From positions 1-51,177 of the forward strand of contig JAJEGI010000165.1 of the NCBI GenBank assembly GCA_022819945.1: a stretch of DNA of 51,177 nucleotides, given 5' to 3'. This DNA comes from Candidatus Poribacteria bacterium. GTDB lineage: Bacteria > Poribacteria > WGA-4E > WGA-3G. The position numbers were made by a program, and so were the translations under genes. Positions 1 through 7,901 of the stretch are shown in pieces (the stretch's first letter is position 1; each line of letters begins with the position of its first letter). Below the pieces are notes generated by a model that did not search any database, was not told where the DNA came from, and saw only the letters and a program-made list of their open reading frames with translations.

Positions 1-18
1 CGGTTTCCTAACCGAACC
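1..18. repeat. Right part of a palindromic repeat, cut by the window start
   Basis: This is the right-hand part of the palindrome seen complete at 254-279 (arms ATGGTTCGGTT and AACCGAACCAT around TCCT). It directly abuts the left terminus of the MITE-like element at 19-252, so that element is flanked on both sides by the same palindrome. Confidence 0.7.
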
Positions 19-252
19 ATAGGTGTCAATTTAAGGATTTTTGACGGTACTTTGTGGGAATGTCTCTATACATGCCGCCCCTACGGGGCTTTAGGTTTTT
101 GGGTCATGCGCTGCTATAAACATTCCGTCGCTACGCGACTGAAGAGGTTTTTGGAGTCTTCAATGTTTCCGCGTAGTATCCGGTTCGGTTAGGAAACCGA
201 ACCTACCGGGCCGGGGACGAAGGCGGTTAATTTTTCTAAAATTGACACTTAT
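19..252. mobile_element. MITE-like element with terminal inverted repeats
   Basis: The element is 234 bp. Its left end reads ATAGGTGTCAATTTAAGG and the reverse complement of its right end reads ATAAGTGTCAATTTTAG, so about 15 of the first 17 bases match. It has no coding capacity. Its interior holds small hairpins: GCCCC-TAC-GGGGC near 77-89 and a GGTTCGGTT/AACCGAACC palindrome at 182-203. The same termini bound a different interior at 7554-7758, as expected for non-autonomous elements mobilised by a transposase encoded elsewhere. Confidence 0.65.
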
Positions 253-253
253 G

Positions 254-279
254 ATGGTTCGGTTTCCTAACCGAACCAT
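254..279. repeat. Perfect palindrome ATGGTTCGGTT-TCCT-AACCGAACCAT
   Basis: Two 11-bp arms are perfect reverse complements around a 4-base centre. The palindrome lies between the right end of one MITE-like element and the left end of another (about 278 onward). Variants occur at 182-203 and around 7601-7622, and half-copies occur upstream of genes at 36225, 37067 and 38412. It is a dispersed REP-like family. Confidence 0.7.
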
Positions 280-300
280 AGGTGTCAATTTAGGGATTTC
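278..300. mobile_element. Left end of a second MITE-like element, right end not found
   Basis: ATAGGTGTCAATTTAGGG begins here and matches the termini of the elements at 19-252 and 7554-7758. No matching right terminus was found before hicB. The copy is therefore truncated or was interrupted by the inverted-repeat element at 310-543. Confidence 0.5.
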
Positions 301-309
301 TGTGCTCTC

Positions 310-543
310 GTAGGTTGGGTTGAACGGAACTCAGAAGGTAGATGTGTCTGCCAAATACCCCTAAATTCAATAGCTAACGGATACACTCAAAAACGTAGTG
401 AAACCCAACTTGAGAACTCAGAGACCCAGATACCGCAAAGGTGTTGGGTTTCTCTCGGTTTTCTGTTTGACGTGGCATCTATGAGCGGACGGAGTCTTGT
501 GTCACTTTTCAGCGTTTGGGCATAGCCGTTCAACCCAACCTAC
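310..543. repeat. 234-bp element bounded by 18-bp perfect inverted repeats
   Basis: GTAGGTTGGGTTGAACGG at 310-327 is the exact reverse complement of 526-543. The interior has no coding capacity and holds degenerate internal copies of the motif (for example AACCCAAC near 402). This is a second short inverted-repeat family, distinct from the AGGTGTCAATT family. The stretch 1-634 holds no gene. Confidence 0.65.
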
Positions 544-634
544 AGGACGATACTGGAAGCAGAACTTTCCAACAAATGAACTTAACGTATGGTCCATAAG
601 TTTCACTCCCATAATTCCGTAGTCCAAATTAATT

Positions 635-982
635 TTACCGCAAAATTTGCGTCGTTTGGCTGAACCACTGAAAAAATTTCCGAACCCGACCAGGGCGAGA
701 TATCCGAATTTCGGAAATATCGGGCAGAACTATTGTTATGGATTTCCACACCCCGTCAGCATAGTCTGGATTATCTTGGTGGAATGCAATTTCCTTCGCT
801 TCAGGAACAGATTCACCATCAAGCAGCATGCCTTCAACGTGGCATTGGATAGCTTCAACCGCTTGATTTTGCGCATCCTCAAATGTATCTCCAGCCGTTA
901 TACAACCGGGTAGATCTGGAACAGTTACACAGTAGTCACTATCTGAGTCTTTGTGAATCACAATAGGGTAATGCCTATACAT
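635..982 (-). CDS. hicB: HicB-family antitoxin
   Basis: The product is a 115-residue HicB-like antitoxin, expected to bind and neutralise the HicA mRNA interferase encoded just upstream. The N-terminal half has the family's partial RNase H fold signature: YPIVIHKDSDSDYCV, then VPDLPGC with the G-D-T and A-x-EAI pattern after it. The ATG at 982-980 is chosen because HicB proteins begin close to this motif and GAGGTG lies about 5 nt upstream. The frame is open further upstream, but that part overlaps hicA. The reading frame overlaps the 3' end of hicA by 25 bp, so the two are probably translationally coupled. The C-terminal 40 residues do not resemble the usual ribbon-helix-helix DNA-binding segment, so autoregulation may be weakened. 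Confidence 0.85.
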   Translation of the reverse strand: MYRHYPIVIHKDSDSDYCVTVPDLPGCITAGDTFEDAQNQAVEAIQCHVEGMLLDGESVPEAKEIAFHQDNPDYADGVWKSITIVLPDISEIRISRPGRVRKFFQWFSQTTQILR

Positions 983-1221
983 AGAACACCTCGTGTGCTT
1001 TTCTTTTTTTGTTTTTTCCAATCTGGATCCCAACCATCCCATCCTGCTTGTCTACAAATACTTAGCAAAGTCTTTCTCCGTAGGTCTTTCTGGGGATGAG
1101 GAACAGTTACTCTACCAGGCTTGTTAGGGTGTTTGTAGTGGTGATGACTCCCAACAACGTGAACCAACATCCATTTTTCTTTCCTTAATCTTTTTATTAC
1201 CTCGCGACTTGAGATTGCCAT
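958..1221 (-). CDS. hicA: HicA-family toxin (mRNA interferase)
   Basis: This 87-residue protein has the HicA/YcfA double-stranded-RNA-binding-like fold signature. It starts with SSREVIKRLRKEKW, continues with GSHHHYKHP containing the catalytic histidine, then VTVPHP, and ends the core with a LLSICRQAGW helix. HicA toxins cleave mRNA and tmRNA and are held inactive by HicB. The tail after residue 66 is lysine-rich, unusual for the family, and overlaps the start of hicB. The toxin-first order is the common hicAB arrangement. The pair sits beside a dense repeat region, a usual place for mobile toxin-antitoxin modules. Confidence 0.88.
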   Translation of the reverse strand: MAISSREVIKRLRKEKWMLVHVVGSHHHYKHPNKPGRVTVPHPQKDLRRKTLLSICRQAGWDGWDPDWKKQKKKSTRGVLCIGITLL

Positions 1222-1260
1222 ATTCCAAATTCACTGATCGAAAAGATGTCAGAAAATGCC

Positions 1261-2223
1261 TTAATACCCATCCGTATACCAAAAGATATGATGCGACCTG
1301 ATGCCTTGTGCTAAAGGTGGGGGTTGGTTGTGTAACAGATTCGGGATTGAATCATAAGGATTGGAAAGCGCATCGGGTTGATTGATGCGATACATTGTAC
1401 TGCCGTGTTCGTCAATCACGGGTGCATTGAAACCGTCTGCGATAGGAGCCGGGTAGACAACCTCAAGCGATGCCGCATCCAACTGGGCAATAACATTGGA
1501 GAGCATATCTTCAAAAAGTTGCTTGCCGCGCTCACGCGTAAAAGCTGCTTCCGAAGCAACAAATTCCTCAACATTCAATTGGTTTTCACGTCGGACAACA
1601 GAAACATAGCCTTCAATACTTCCGTCACCTTCAGCGACCCAAGCGTCTGGTGACTCAGCGCGCACCCAATCCGTCCAATACGCTATATCATCTCTAACGA
1701 AAGGGCCGTTGAATTTGCGGGCGTATGCGTCATAGATAGCAGCAATCCGCTGGATTTCGGCTGCATCATCAAAATTAACAGGACGCACATCCCACGCCAC
1801 CCGCTTTTTAGCCGTGAACGGTTGTTTCGCATAGTAGCGCGGCACCCGCTCCCAGCCTTCAACCGAATAGATCCGTTGGCTGCCGTGCAGCGAAGACATA
1901 ACTATACCGCGGGACTCCATGAACCGAATTGAATCCTTGAGCAGCTGCGTCGCAAGTCCACGCCGTCGGTATTCTGGACGCGTGCTAACCTCACCGATGC
2001 CCCCGACGGTTACCGGTTCACCGTGCAAAAACATCTTACGGATAAAAACGCGCACCGTGCTGACGATTGTGCCGTCGTCAACCGCAATTCGGATACCTTC
2101 TGGGTCCCGCCACGGATCGTTATGCCAATGATTAGAAAAATATTGGCGACCGCCTGTAAAGACATGCGTGACATGGTCCAGCCACTTCTCTAACTCATCA
2201 GGATAAAGTGCGCGAAATTCCAT
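1261..2223 (-). CDS. GNAT-family N-acetyltransferase
   Basis: A 320-residue protein. The first 140 residues form a GNAT domain: strands VSTVRVFIRKMFL and VTVGGIGEVSTRPEYR lead into the acetyl-CoA pyrophosphate-binding loop RRRGLATQLL. The C-terminal half (about 145-300) looks like a second, diverged acyltransferase-like domain, as in Eis-type two-domain enzymes. The substrate cannot be told from sequence. It is followed after 12 bp by the NHL gene on the same strand, which could be co-transcribed with it upstream. No signal peptide is seen, so it is cytoplasmic. Confidence 0.8.
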   Translation of the reverse strand: MEFRALYPDELEKWLDHVTHVFTGGRQYFSNHWHNDPWRDPEGIRIAVDDGTIVSTVRVFIRKMFLHGEPVTVGGIGEVSTRPEYRRRGLATQLLKDSIRFMESRGIVMSSLHGSQRIYSVEGWERVPRYYAKQPFTAKKRVAWDVRPVNFDDAAEIQRIAAIYDAYARKFNGPFVRDDIAYWTDWVRAESPDAWVAEGDGSIEGYVSVVRRENQLNVEEFVASEAAFTRERGKQLFEDMLSNVIAQLDAASLEVVYPAPIADGFNAPVIDEHGSTMYRINQPDALSNPYDSIPNLLHNQPPPLAQGIRSHHIFWYTDGY

Positions 2224-2235
2224 ATCTACAAGACC

Positions 2236-4254
2236 TCAAAACTTTATAGTCAACTCGCCAAGGAACTGGCGCGCCTGATTACGACTTCCGAAAACCTCAT
2301 AGAGATCACCAGAAACATCGTAAAATCGCCGGATAAAGTTGCGACTCGTTTCCGCCGGATTGAGATCCGCATAACGGAGCCATAGATTCGTCCGAGACCA
2401 AATATCCCAATTGAGTTCAATAACCGTGGAACTTGCATCCCCGGTATCAACCCGCCGTTGCTTATTGAGATCCTGAAAGAGCGCGTCCTGCGTTAAATCA
2501 GAGGTACCATCAACACGTCCAACCGATAAATTCAACTCCTTATACCGATACGGATTCGGGTTGGTGATAAATTTCAGATTCGCGGCGAAGGCATTCTCCA
2601 ACGCTTGCGTCCCAAAATCGTAGCTGTCCTCCTTCTTCGCAGGCGTGATGTAACGTTCATCCTGTTCACTATATGTGAATTCATCAAGAAACGTCAAATG
2701 CCATCGCTCAGAGAGGCTATACGTCCATCCAAATAGATTTTTCAGTTCCAATTGGTTGAGTTCATCTTCGACATCCGTTAAAGCATCGATGTCCTCATAA
2801 TCCTCCAAGTACTCGTTGTAAAGATTCGCGGCACGGAGGCTATAAAAACCGTTCATGTGGGACGGTTTCACAGTAAACCCCGTAATGGAGTATTGCGCGA
2901 TCGTAAAATCGCTCGCATCCCGTAGATAAAGGTGCCCTGCAGCATCAAGATCCAAGAAAGTTTGATCGTGCTTCTCTTCACTGAGTTGATCCGTCTCATA
3001 AACAATCCGTCCAATATACCGTCCGTTGTTGTCAAATTTCTGGATACGTGAAATGACGTTATGAAAGAGCGTCAACCGGATGTCTTTGCGTTTCAATTCC
3101 TCAGCGAGTTCGGCATCATCTTCATCGTACGTTTCCTCATCAGCATAGTAGCGGTTATACTCGGCTTCCTCAAGCAAGCGCACGCGTCGATTCAGGGCAG
3201 CGGTATCGGCAGCCACTGCAGGACCCTGTGCGAACGGACCGTATTCCGACCGTGTCGCATTCGTAATCGTGTCAGCGAGTTCAGCTTGACCCGGCGTGCT
3301 CTCCGTCAGCTGCGTCAGTGTCGGTGAGAGAACGACAACTTCTGGGAGTCCACCTGCCTTTCTACGGAATCGGCTGGCATCTTTAACGAGGATTTCGCCT
3401 GTCGGGAGTGTCGCGAGTGCCATCGGTTTCACGAATTCACCGTTGCCCCGACCCTTTCTACCAAAGCTGCCAAGCGACTTGCCTATCGGATCAAACTGCA
3501 CAATTCGGTGATTGCCGGTATCCGCGATAAGGACGTTTCCACGGCTATCAATTGCAATGTCCGCGGCATCCATATCAAATTCACCTTCACCCGCACCGTA
3601 CCTCCCGAAAACCACCAACTTTTCGCCATCGGCACCGAACTTATGGACACGCCCGCGTGCAGCGTCTAAAACGTAGAGTTCATTTTCGGCATTGAGCGCG
3701 ACGCGCAGGGATCTATCATGGCCTTTCGGTTGAATCCCGAACGCGGTTTTTCCATCTTCGTCAATGACAAAATTCCCTGGCAAAACAACTTTGGGACGCA
3801 CATCCACTGGATCGACAAAGTAGGTCTCTAACAACTCACCGACTGGACTGAATTTGTAGACACACGGTGCGAACATATAAATTTTGGGATCGACGGTTTC
3901 GGCGATGTGATGCGCAGTCACGTCAGTAACATAGATGTTTCCGACGCTATCTACAGCGAGGTGCCCAGGTTTTCGTAGGATATTGTCTGGAGATTCGGGG
4001 GCTTCCGGGAATTGAAATAGAAATTCTCCGGTTGCCGACAACTTCTGAATCAGACGATTCTCGGTATCACTCACATAGATGTGTTGGTTATCAAAAGCGA
4101 GGTGGATGTCCTTACTAAATCGCCCTTGCGTTGAACCTTTGCCAGCAAATTCCTGCACTAATTGGATAAAATCGACTGAAAAAGCGGAATGGATCCCGAT
4201 GCATAACAAACAGAGAAGGGATAGAAATGGTAGAATAACGGTGTGTTTTTTCAT
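2236..4254 (-). CDS. Secreted NHL-repeat protein with a barrel-like C-terminus
   Basis: A 672-residue exported protein. The ATG at 4254 starts a signal peptide (MKK, then a hydrophobic stretch ending near AFS) and has AGGAAA just upstream; an extended upstream frame adds a non-signal-like leader and is rejected. Residues about 30-330 contain at least five NHL/beta-propeller blades, visible as IYVSDTENRLIQK, NIYVTD, ELYVLDAARGRVHKFG and VLIADTGNHRIVQF. A charged region follows (YYADEETYDEDD). The last 200 residues alternate polar and aromatic residues and end in LTIKF with a terminal phenylalanine, resembling outer-membrane beta-barrels. It is probably a surface scaffold or binding protein; the ligand is unknown. 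Confidence 0.75.
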   Translation of the reverse strand: MKKHTVILPFLSLLCLLCIGIHSAFSVDFIQLVQEFAGKGSTQGRFSKDIHLAFDNQHIYVSDTENRLIQKLSATGEFLFQFPEAPESPDNILRKPGHLAVDSVGNIYVTDVTAHHIAETVDPKIYMFAPCVYKFSPVGELLETYFVDPVDVRPKVVLPGNFVIDEDGKTAFGIQPKGHDRSLRVALNAENELYVLDAARGRVHKFGADGEKLVVFGRYGAGEGEFDMDAADIAIDSRGNVLIADTGNHRIVQFDPIGKSLGSFGRKGRGNGEFVKPMALATLPTGEILVKDASRFRRKAGGLPEVVVLSPTLTQLTESTPGQAELADTITNATRSEYGPFAQGPAVAADTAALNRRVRLLEEAEYNRYYADEETYDEDDAELAEELKRKDIRLTLFHNVISRIQKFDNNGRYIGRIVYETDQLSEEKHDQTFLDLDAAGHLYLRDASDFTIAQYSITGFTVKPSHMNGFYSLRAANLYNEYLEDYEDIDALTDVEDELNQLELKNLFGWTYSLSERWHLTFLDEFTYSEQDERYITPAKKEDSYDFGTQALENAFAANLKFITNPNPYRYKELNLSVGRVDGTSDLTQDALFQDLNKQRRVDTGDASSTVIELNWDIWSRTNLWLRYADLNPAETSRNFIRRFYDVSGDLYEVFGSRNQARQFLGELTIKF

Positions 4255-4412
4255 AATTTCCTGGGGTGTAGTTTTCAGGAGTCCTCCTACTTTGCAGGCG
4301 AAGTTTTCTACCTCACCGACTAACAACTCTTACTGATGACCGATAACTAACAACTAATTTATAATACGCGGTATTCACTCGAAATGTCAAGGTAAAACTT
4401 TTCAGACGAATA

Positions 4413-6329
4413 CTAATCTGGCAAAATCCGATACCCAGTGCTAATCCCAGTAATCATACCGATAATCGCCCAGAGTCCAGCGCACGTCATCTCCCCGATA
4501 ACCAGTCCGAGGAATATAGGTCTCGCCGTCCGATACGCCCGCAATCCGCCATATTTCACGATGCTAAACTTCAATCCCCAACCCAAGAATATAGAGAACC
4601 AGAGTTTAAACGTCGCCCAGGAACTCAGCATCGTATAACCGAGCGGATGCAGGGGCCACCACACAAAGGTTTGACGCATCCACATTAAAAAGATCGTGAA
4701 ACCGCTGCCAAAGACCATAAATCCGGTGTTCGTCCAATTTGTACTTGTCTTCGGGCTTGTCAGAAGTCCTTCGAGTTGCCGCATAAACCAACTACCACCC
4801 GTATAGGGCGCGCCGTGTGCATAACTAATTTTAATCGCAGAGTAATAGGAGACAGCAAGCCCGATAACCATCGCAACCGCCATCGCAATAAGGAGTTGCC
4901 GCCGCTTAACGCGTGCCTCATCTGCCGCTTTCAACCCGTTCATGATATTCGGCATCATAAATTCACGCAGATCTAACGTGAGGCACACCGGATGCATCAT
5001 TATCGAAGTCAACGAAGATGGGTGGATTTTTGAGGTGCCGAGCGTCGTTAGAAAGAAACTTTGCGGTGAAAACGATGGATTGATGAACGGAATCCCACCA
5101 TTGATTACCTGCCACGTCAGGACGACATACATCGCCAGCAGAAACAGTACAAAACCCAGCGCAAAGATAATAGACATACCCATTATATGATTGAAAAACA
5201 CCAGCACACAGATACCACCGAGGAGACCGAAGATTGTAACGCCATGCGGAAGTGCCTCATCCGAAGGACGAAACTGGAGCATGTTCTTAATGTGGTGCCG
5301 CATTTTCCAGAGCGCGATCGCAACAAATGCCAGACACGCCCCCGCCTCCTGTGCCGCACTAAACGACTTCCCCGTCCATTGCACGCCCGGGCCCGAAGTG
5401 AGTTGAAAACCGAGCATCACCCCCAAAAGGCACTGCAGCTTGTAAAACACAAAGAAGAACCATATACTGAACGACACCTCCAAAGTCAGAAGATAACTAA
5501 ACCCCACCATCGACCAGAAGATAACAATCTGAAACGGACGTAAGGCACTCCAAGGACGTTCAACGAGGTACTGATTCAGCCAAAAATCACGGGGGATGTG
5601 TGGGGTGTTCGGGAAAAACGTATGCAAGCCGTTCATGGTATGCAGAAATACAGGGAACGCGAACCCGAACCAGAGCGCGCTGTTCTTAAAAAGCGGACCG
5701 AGACTACTTCTGCCTTGTGCGGCCATCTCCACGGGCAACTTAACGAGCGGGAAGGCACACCGCTCATACTCCACCCACTGTTTGCGGAGTAGCACCGAGA
5801 GACAGATCATCACGAAATAGACGACCAGTACATAAGCACTCCACGTCAAGATTGGAACGATCCATGCCCCCCACGGCACTGATTCATCTGCAAACAACCC
5901 CTCAAAGAATGACTGCGCTGCCGAGTGATCTTGTACCACGCGCCAATGCGGAATGTAGTGATGAAATAGTGATTCCCAGTCGTTCTCCGGCGTGGCGAGG
6001 TATCTATAAGCCACCATCGGACTCAGCGCATACCGCATCATCCCTGAAGACGGGATGCCTGCAGGAGCAAGCATGATACACCAGATCGTGACAAGTTCGC
6101 CTGATGAGAACGCTGACGTAGGGCGGACGCGCTTCAAGAGAACATTGATACCCAACACGAAAATCGTCAGGACAAAGAAAGGCGCGACAGGGAAGTGTCC
6201 ACCCGCAAGGAAGATATTGCGGATAACGTAATCGTTATAAGGCGCAAGGAGACATTCAGTAGTGGCACACGCCAAACCGATCAACACCGCACGCCATGTG
6301 AGGCTATCTCTAACCTGTTGTTGAATCAA
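4413..6329 (-). CDS. Large multi-pass membrane protein, DUF6785/DUF6784-like
   Basis: A 638-residue integral membrane protein with roughly 12-14 hydrophobic helices along its length. Examples are the segments around residues 40-60 (FVLTIFVLGINVLL), 160-185 (LVVYFVMICLSVLL) and 385-415 (FALGFVLFLLAMYVVL). It resembles the DUF6785/DUF6784 proteins common in Poribacteria and Planctomycetes, which look like permeases distantly related to oligopeptide transporters. Family assignment is by recognition only. The start is a TTG at 6329 with AAAGG upstream, because the hydrophobic N-terminus begins immediately after it. It sits alone, 158 bp upstream of the NHL gene in transcription order. Substrate unknown. 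Confidence 0.65.
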   Translation of the reverse strand: MIQQQVRDSLTWRAVLIGLACATTECLLAPYNDYVIRNIFLAGGHFPVAPFFVLTIFVLGINVLLKRVRPTSAFSSGELVTIWCIMLAPAGIPSSGMMRYALSPMVAYRYLATPENDWESLFHHYIPHWRVVQDHSAAQSFFEGLFADESVPWGAWIVPILTWSAYVLVVYFVMICLSVLLRKQWVEYERCAFPLVKLPVEMAAQGRSSLGPLFKNSALWFGFAFPVFLHTMNGLHTFFPNTPHIPRDFWLNQYLVERPWSALRPFQIVIFWSMVGFSYLLTLEVSFSIWFFFVFYKLQCLLGVMLGFQLTSGPGVQWTGKSFSAAQEAGACLAFVAIALWKMRHHIKNMLQFRPSDEALPHGVTIFGLLGGICVLVFFNHIMGMSIIFALGFVLFLLAMYVVLTWQVINGGIPFINPSFSPQSFFLTTLGTSKIHPSSLTSIMMHPVCLTLDLREFMMPNIMNGLKAADEARVKRRQLLIAMAVAMVIGLAVSYYSAIKISYAHGAPYTGGSWFMRQLEGLLTSPKTSTNWTNTGFMVFGSGFTIFLMWMRQTFVWWPLHPLGYTMLSSWATFKLWFSIFLGWGLKFSIVKYGGLRAYRTARPIFLGLVIGEMTCAGLWAIIGMITGISTGYRILPD

Positions 6330-6740
6330 TTAATTGCCTTTCAAACTGATTTCTACAGAATGTTCTCATACCATTTCTAATTGAATACCTTTCAGTGGGA
6401 ACCCGCAGCATAAACTTGCCTGGCAGTGAGAGTTTATGCCACCGTCGCCCTTGCAGAAATAGTATAACATCACTACATACTATAACATAGTCCTCTCATT
6501 TTTCATAGAGTAATTTTATGCCGTTGATGAGTTTTGGCGTTCAAGTTTGGTAAAACGCAACCAACCGTTTTTGAATATCAAATTTCATTAGGATCAATTC
6601 ACAAGCACAGTACCCAAACAAACCATACCAAAAAACAATGTTAAGCCATATTTAAAGAAAAAAAGTTTAATTTGTAAATTTTGTCTTAATATGGTATTTT
6701 TTGCATAGAATGCCTAAATTAACAAAAAAGGCATAAATTT
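6330..6740. other. AT-rich intergenic region with a small hairpin
   Basis: No gene is seen. A perfect 9-bp inverted repeat (GCATAAACT at 6408-6416, AGTTTATGC at 6431-6439) lies upstream of the minus-strand membrane protein. The rest is AT-rich and leads into the sigma-54 control region that starts near 6741. Confidence 0.5.
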
Positions 6741-6751
6741 GCGTTTATCTG

Positions 6752-6808
6752 CACAAGTTGTGCATGAGTTCAACACGACTTGTGTGTCATCCAAACATAA
6801 GTTGTGCA
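6752..6808 (+). promoter_or_regulatory. Three operator-like direct repeats at 22-bp spacing (upstream activator sites)
   Basis: TTGTGCA, TTGTGTG and TTGTGCA begin at 6758, 6780 and 6802, exactly 22 bp (two helical turns) apart. The first lies in the near-palindrome GCACAAGTTGTGCA. The array ends 40 bp before a sigma-54 promoter. The same array with the same spacing recurs at 9570-9620. This is the expected geometry for cooperative binding of a sigma-54 activator, though the protein is not identified. Confidence 0.7.
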
Positions 6809-6847
6809 GAATATTCATTTTTTTGCCGAAATCAACGGAATTAACTA

Positions 6848-6863
6848 TGGCATCAATCTTGCA
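6848..6863 (+). promoter_or_regulatory. Sigma-54 (RpoN) promoter, -24/-12 elements
   Basis: TGGCATCAATCTTGCA matches the sigma-54 consensus TGGCAC-N5-TTGCA with the invariant GG and GC at the required spacing. It lies downstream of three 22-bp-phased repeats and is identical to 9661-9676. Transcription should start near 6874, giving a leader of about 235 nt before the lipoprotein at 7110. Confidence 0.8.
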
Positions 6864-6873
6864 CTGCACAATG

Positions 6874-7109
6874 TGAGTTGAAAAATAAAAATGTGTTAAA
6901 CGTGGGGAACTTATGTTCCCCTCCTTGGAGACTGTTGGGCGAGTGCTACAGCACTCGCCTTGCAGCCTTGTACATATTGATACACGAAGGGATAAGTACT
7001 ACATTAACACTGTCCTTTTCTGTGTCTCCATTACGCGGCGGAACGTCTGCCGCTACCGTTGATTTGTATCACTGATACCACTCGCTTTTGCGCGGGAAAG
7101 GAAATTTTT
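6874..7109 (+). promoter_or_regulatory. Structured 5' leader of the lipoprotein transcript
   Basis: Between the predicted start site and the ATG are two strong hairpins: GGGGAAC/GTTCCCC at 6904-6921, and a 10-bp-arm hairpin at 6938-6959 (GGCGAGTGCT and AGCACTCGCC). The last 50 nt (from about 7062) repeat the leader found before the three paralogous lipoprotein genes, including a small hairpin (CTCGC...GCGCGGG) just upstream of AAAGGAAA. These could affect stability or translation; no known riboswitch class was recognised. Confidence 0.5.
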
Positions 7110-7484
7110 ATGAAACCGAGTTTACGTGTTTTTGGACTGATTTTGTCCTGTTTGTTAGTTGTTTTTATCACAGCTTGCGCCCGAGAAGGCGATGATCGAG
7201 TCGGAACTTATACACTTGTTCGTGGTGAAGTAGAATTAGAGGGGATAATTGTGGGTGTATCTCCTCCGGATATTACAGGCACCTTGAATCTCACTTCAGA
7301 TAGGCGTTTTACAATGACTATAAGCAGCAGTAGTGGTACCGAATCCGGATCAGGCACTTGGAATACCACCAGTCTCACTACTGACGTTGGAAATACTGTG
7401 CCTTATTCATTCAATGGGAATACTATTGAATTTACCCTCAGTGTTGAAGGCATCAATTTTACGTATGTGTGGCAAAAATCTTAA
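7110..7484 (+). CDS. Small lipocalin-like lipoprotein (paralogue 1)
   Basis: A 124-residue lipoprotein. The signal peptide MKPSLRVFGLILSCLLVVF ends in a lipobox with cysteine in FITAC. The mature part is about 100 residues of beta-strands (GTYTLVRGEVELEG, TGTLNLTSDRRFTMTI, YSFNGNTIEFTLS) in the lipocalin-like pattern: a G-x-Y strand, a middle strand of T/S residues, and a closing W-K/Q strand (VWQKS). It is the most diverged of four paralogues (others at 9863, 10569 and 11360). The ATG at 7110 is chosen because GGAAAGGAAA lies upstream and it matches the paralogues' starts. It is expected to be transcribed from the sigma-54 promoter at 6848. Function unknown. Confidence 0.75.
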   Translation: MKPSLRVFGLILSCLLVVFITACAREGDDRVGTYTLVRGEVELEGIIVGVSPPDITGTLNLTSDRRFTMTISSSSGTESGSGTWNTTSLTTDVGNTVPYSFNGNTIEFTLSVEGINFTYVWQKS

Positions 7485-7510
7485 TCCATTGTACGCTATA
7501 CCTTTTCCAC

Positions 7511-7551
7511 ATGCCTGTAGCATAAACTTGTTGGTTTGTGCTAACGGGCAT
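7511..7551. repeat. Long hairpin repeat after the lipoprotein gene
   Basis: ATGCC-t-GTAGCATAAAC pairs with GTTTGTGCTA-a-CGGGCAT around a TTGTTG loop, with one G-U pair and a few bulges. It lies 27 nt after the stop codon and could protect or terminate the transcript, though no T-run follows. Its right arm is duplicated on the far side of the adjoining MITE-like element (7759-7778). Confidence 0.55.
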
Positions 7552-7553
7552 CC

Positions 7554-7758
7554 ATAGGTGTCAATTTAAGAAAAACAACACTCATGGACCCAGACCCCGT
7601 AGGTTCGGCTTCCTAACCGAACCGGAACTTAAGCACAAACTTTTCATAATCCAAAAGTCCTCTTGAGTTCCGTAGGATTTATTTGCTTGGGTGTTTCTTC
7701 AGCATGTCTATGATAACGCCTACAAAATGCTGGCAAAAATCCCTAAATTGACACTTAT
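7554..7758. mobile_element. MITE-like element of the AGGTGTCAATT family
   Basis: A 205-bp non-coding element. The left end ATAGGTGTCAATTTAAG and the inverted right end ATAAGTGTCAATTTAGGG match the termini of the elements at 19-252 and 278. It is flanked by a near-identical 20/21-bp direct repeat, GGTTTGTGCTAACGGGCATC at 7533 and GGTTTGTGCTACGGGCATCC at 7759. The interior differs from the first element and contains a GGTTCGG...CCGAACC palindrome and the dispersed motif TTTGCTTGGGTGTTTCTTC. Confidence 0.7.
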
Positions 7759-7901
7759 GGTTTGTGCTACGGGCATCCCTTCAGAATAGGGTTATTTATC
7801 GTAAAACCAACAATTTAAAAAGGCTCTTAAACACCCACGCTAAGCCGTACACGCTTTGTAGTCGAGAAAGTATTCGCCTGCTGTTCAAACGGAGGACCTA
7901 T

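Noticed and set aside
1..600. Repeats at the window start as a CRISPR array
   Set aside because: There are only two or three copies, with unequal spacing and inverted ends; the pattern is that of short transposable elements.
647..913. Plus-strand frame of 88 codons opposite hicB
   Set aside because: It is antisense to a clear HicB domain, with no ribosome-binding site and no recognisable domain.
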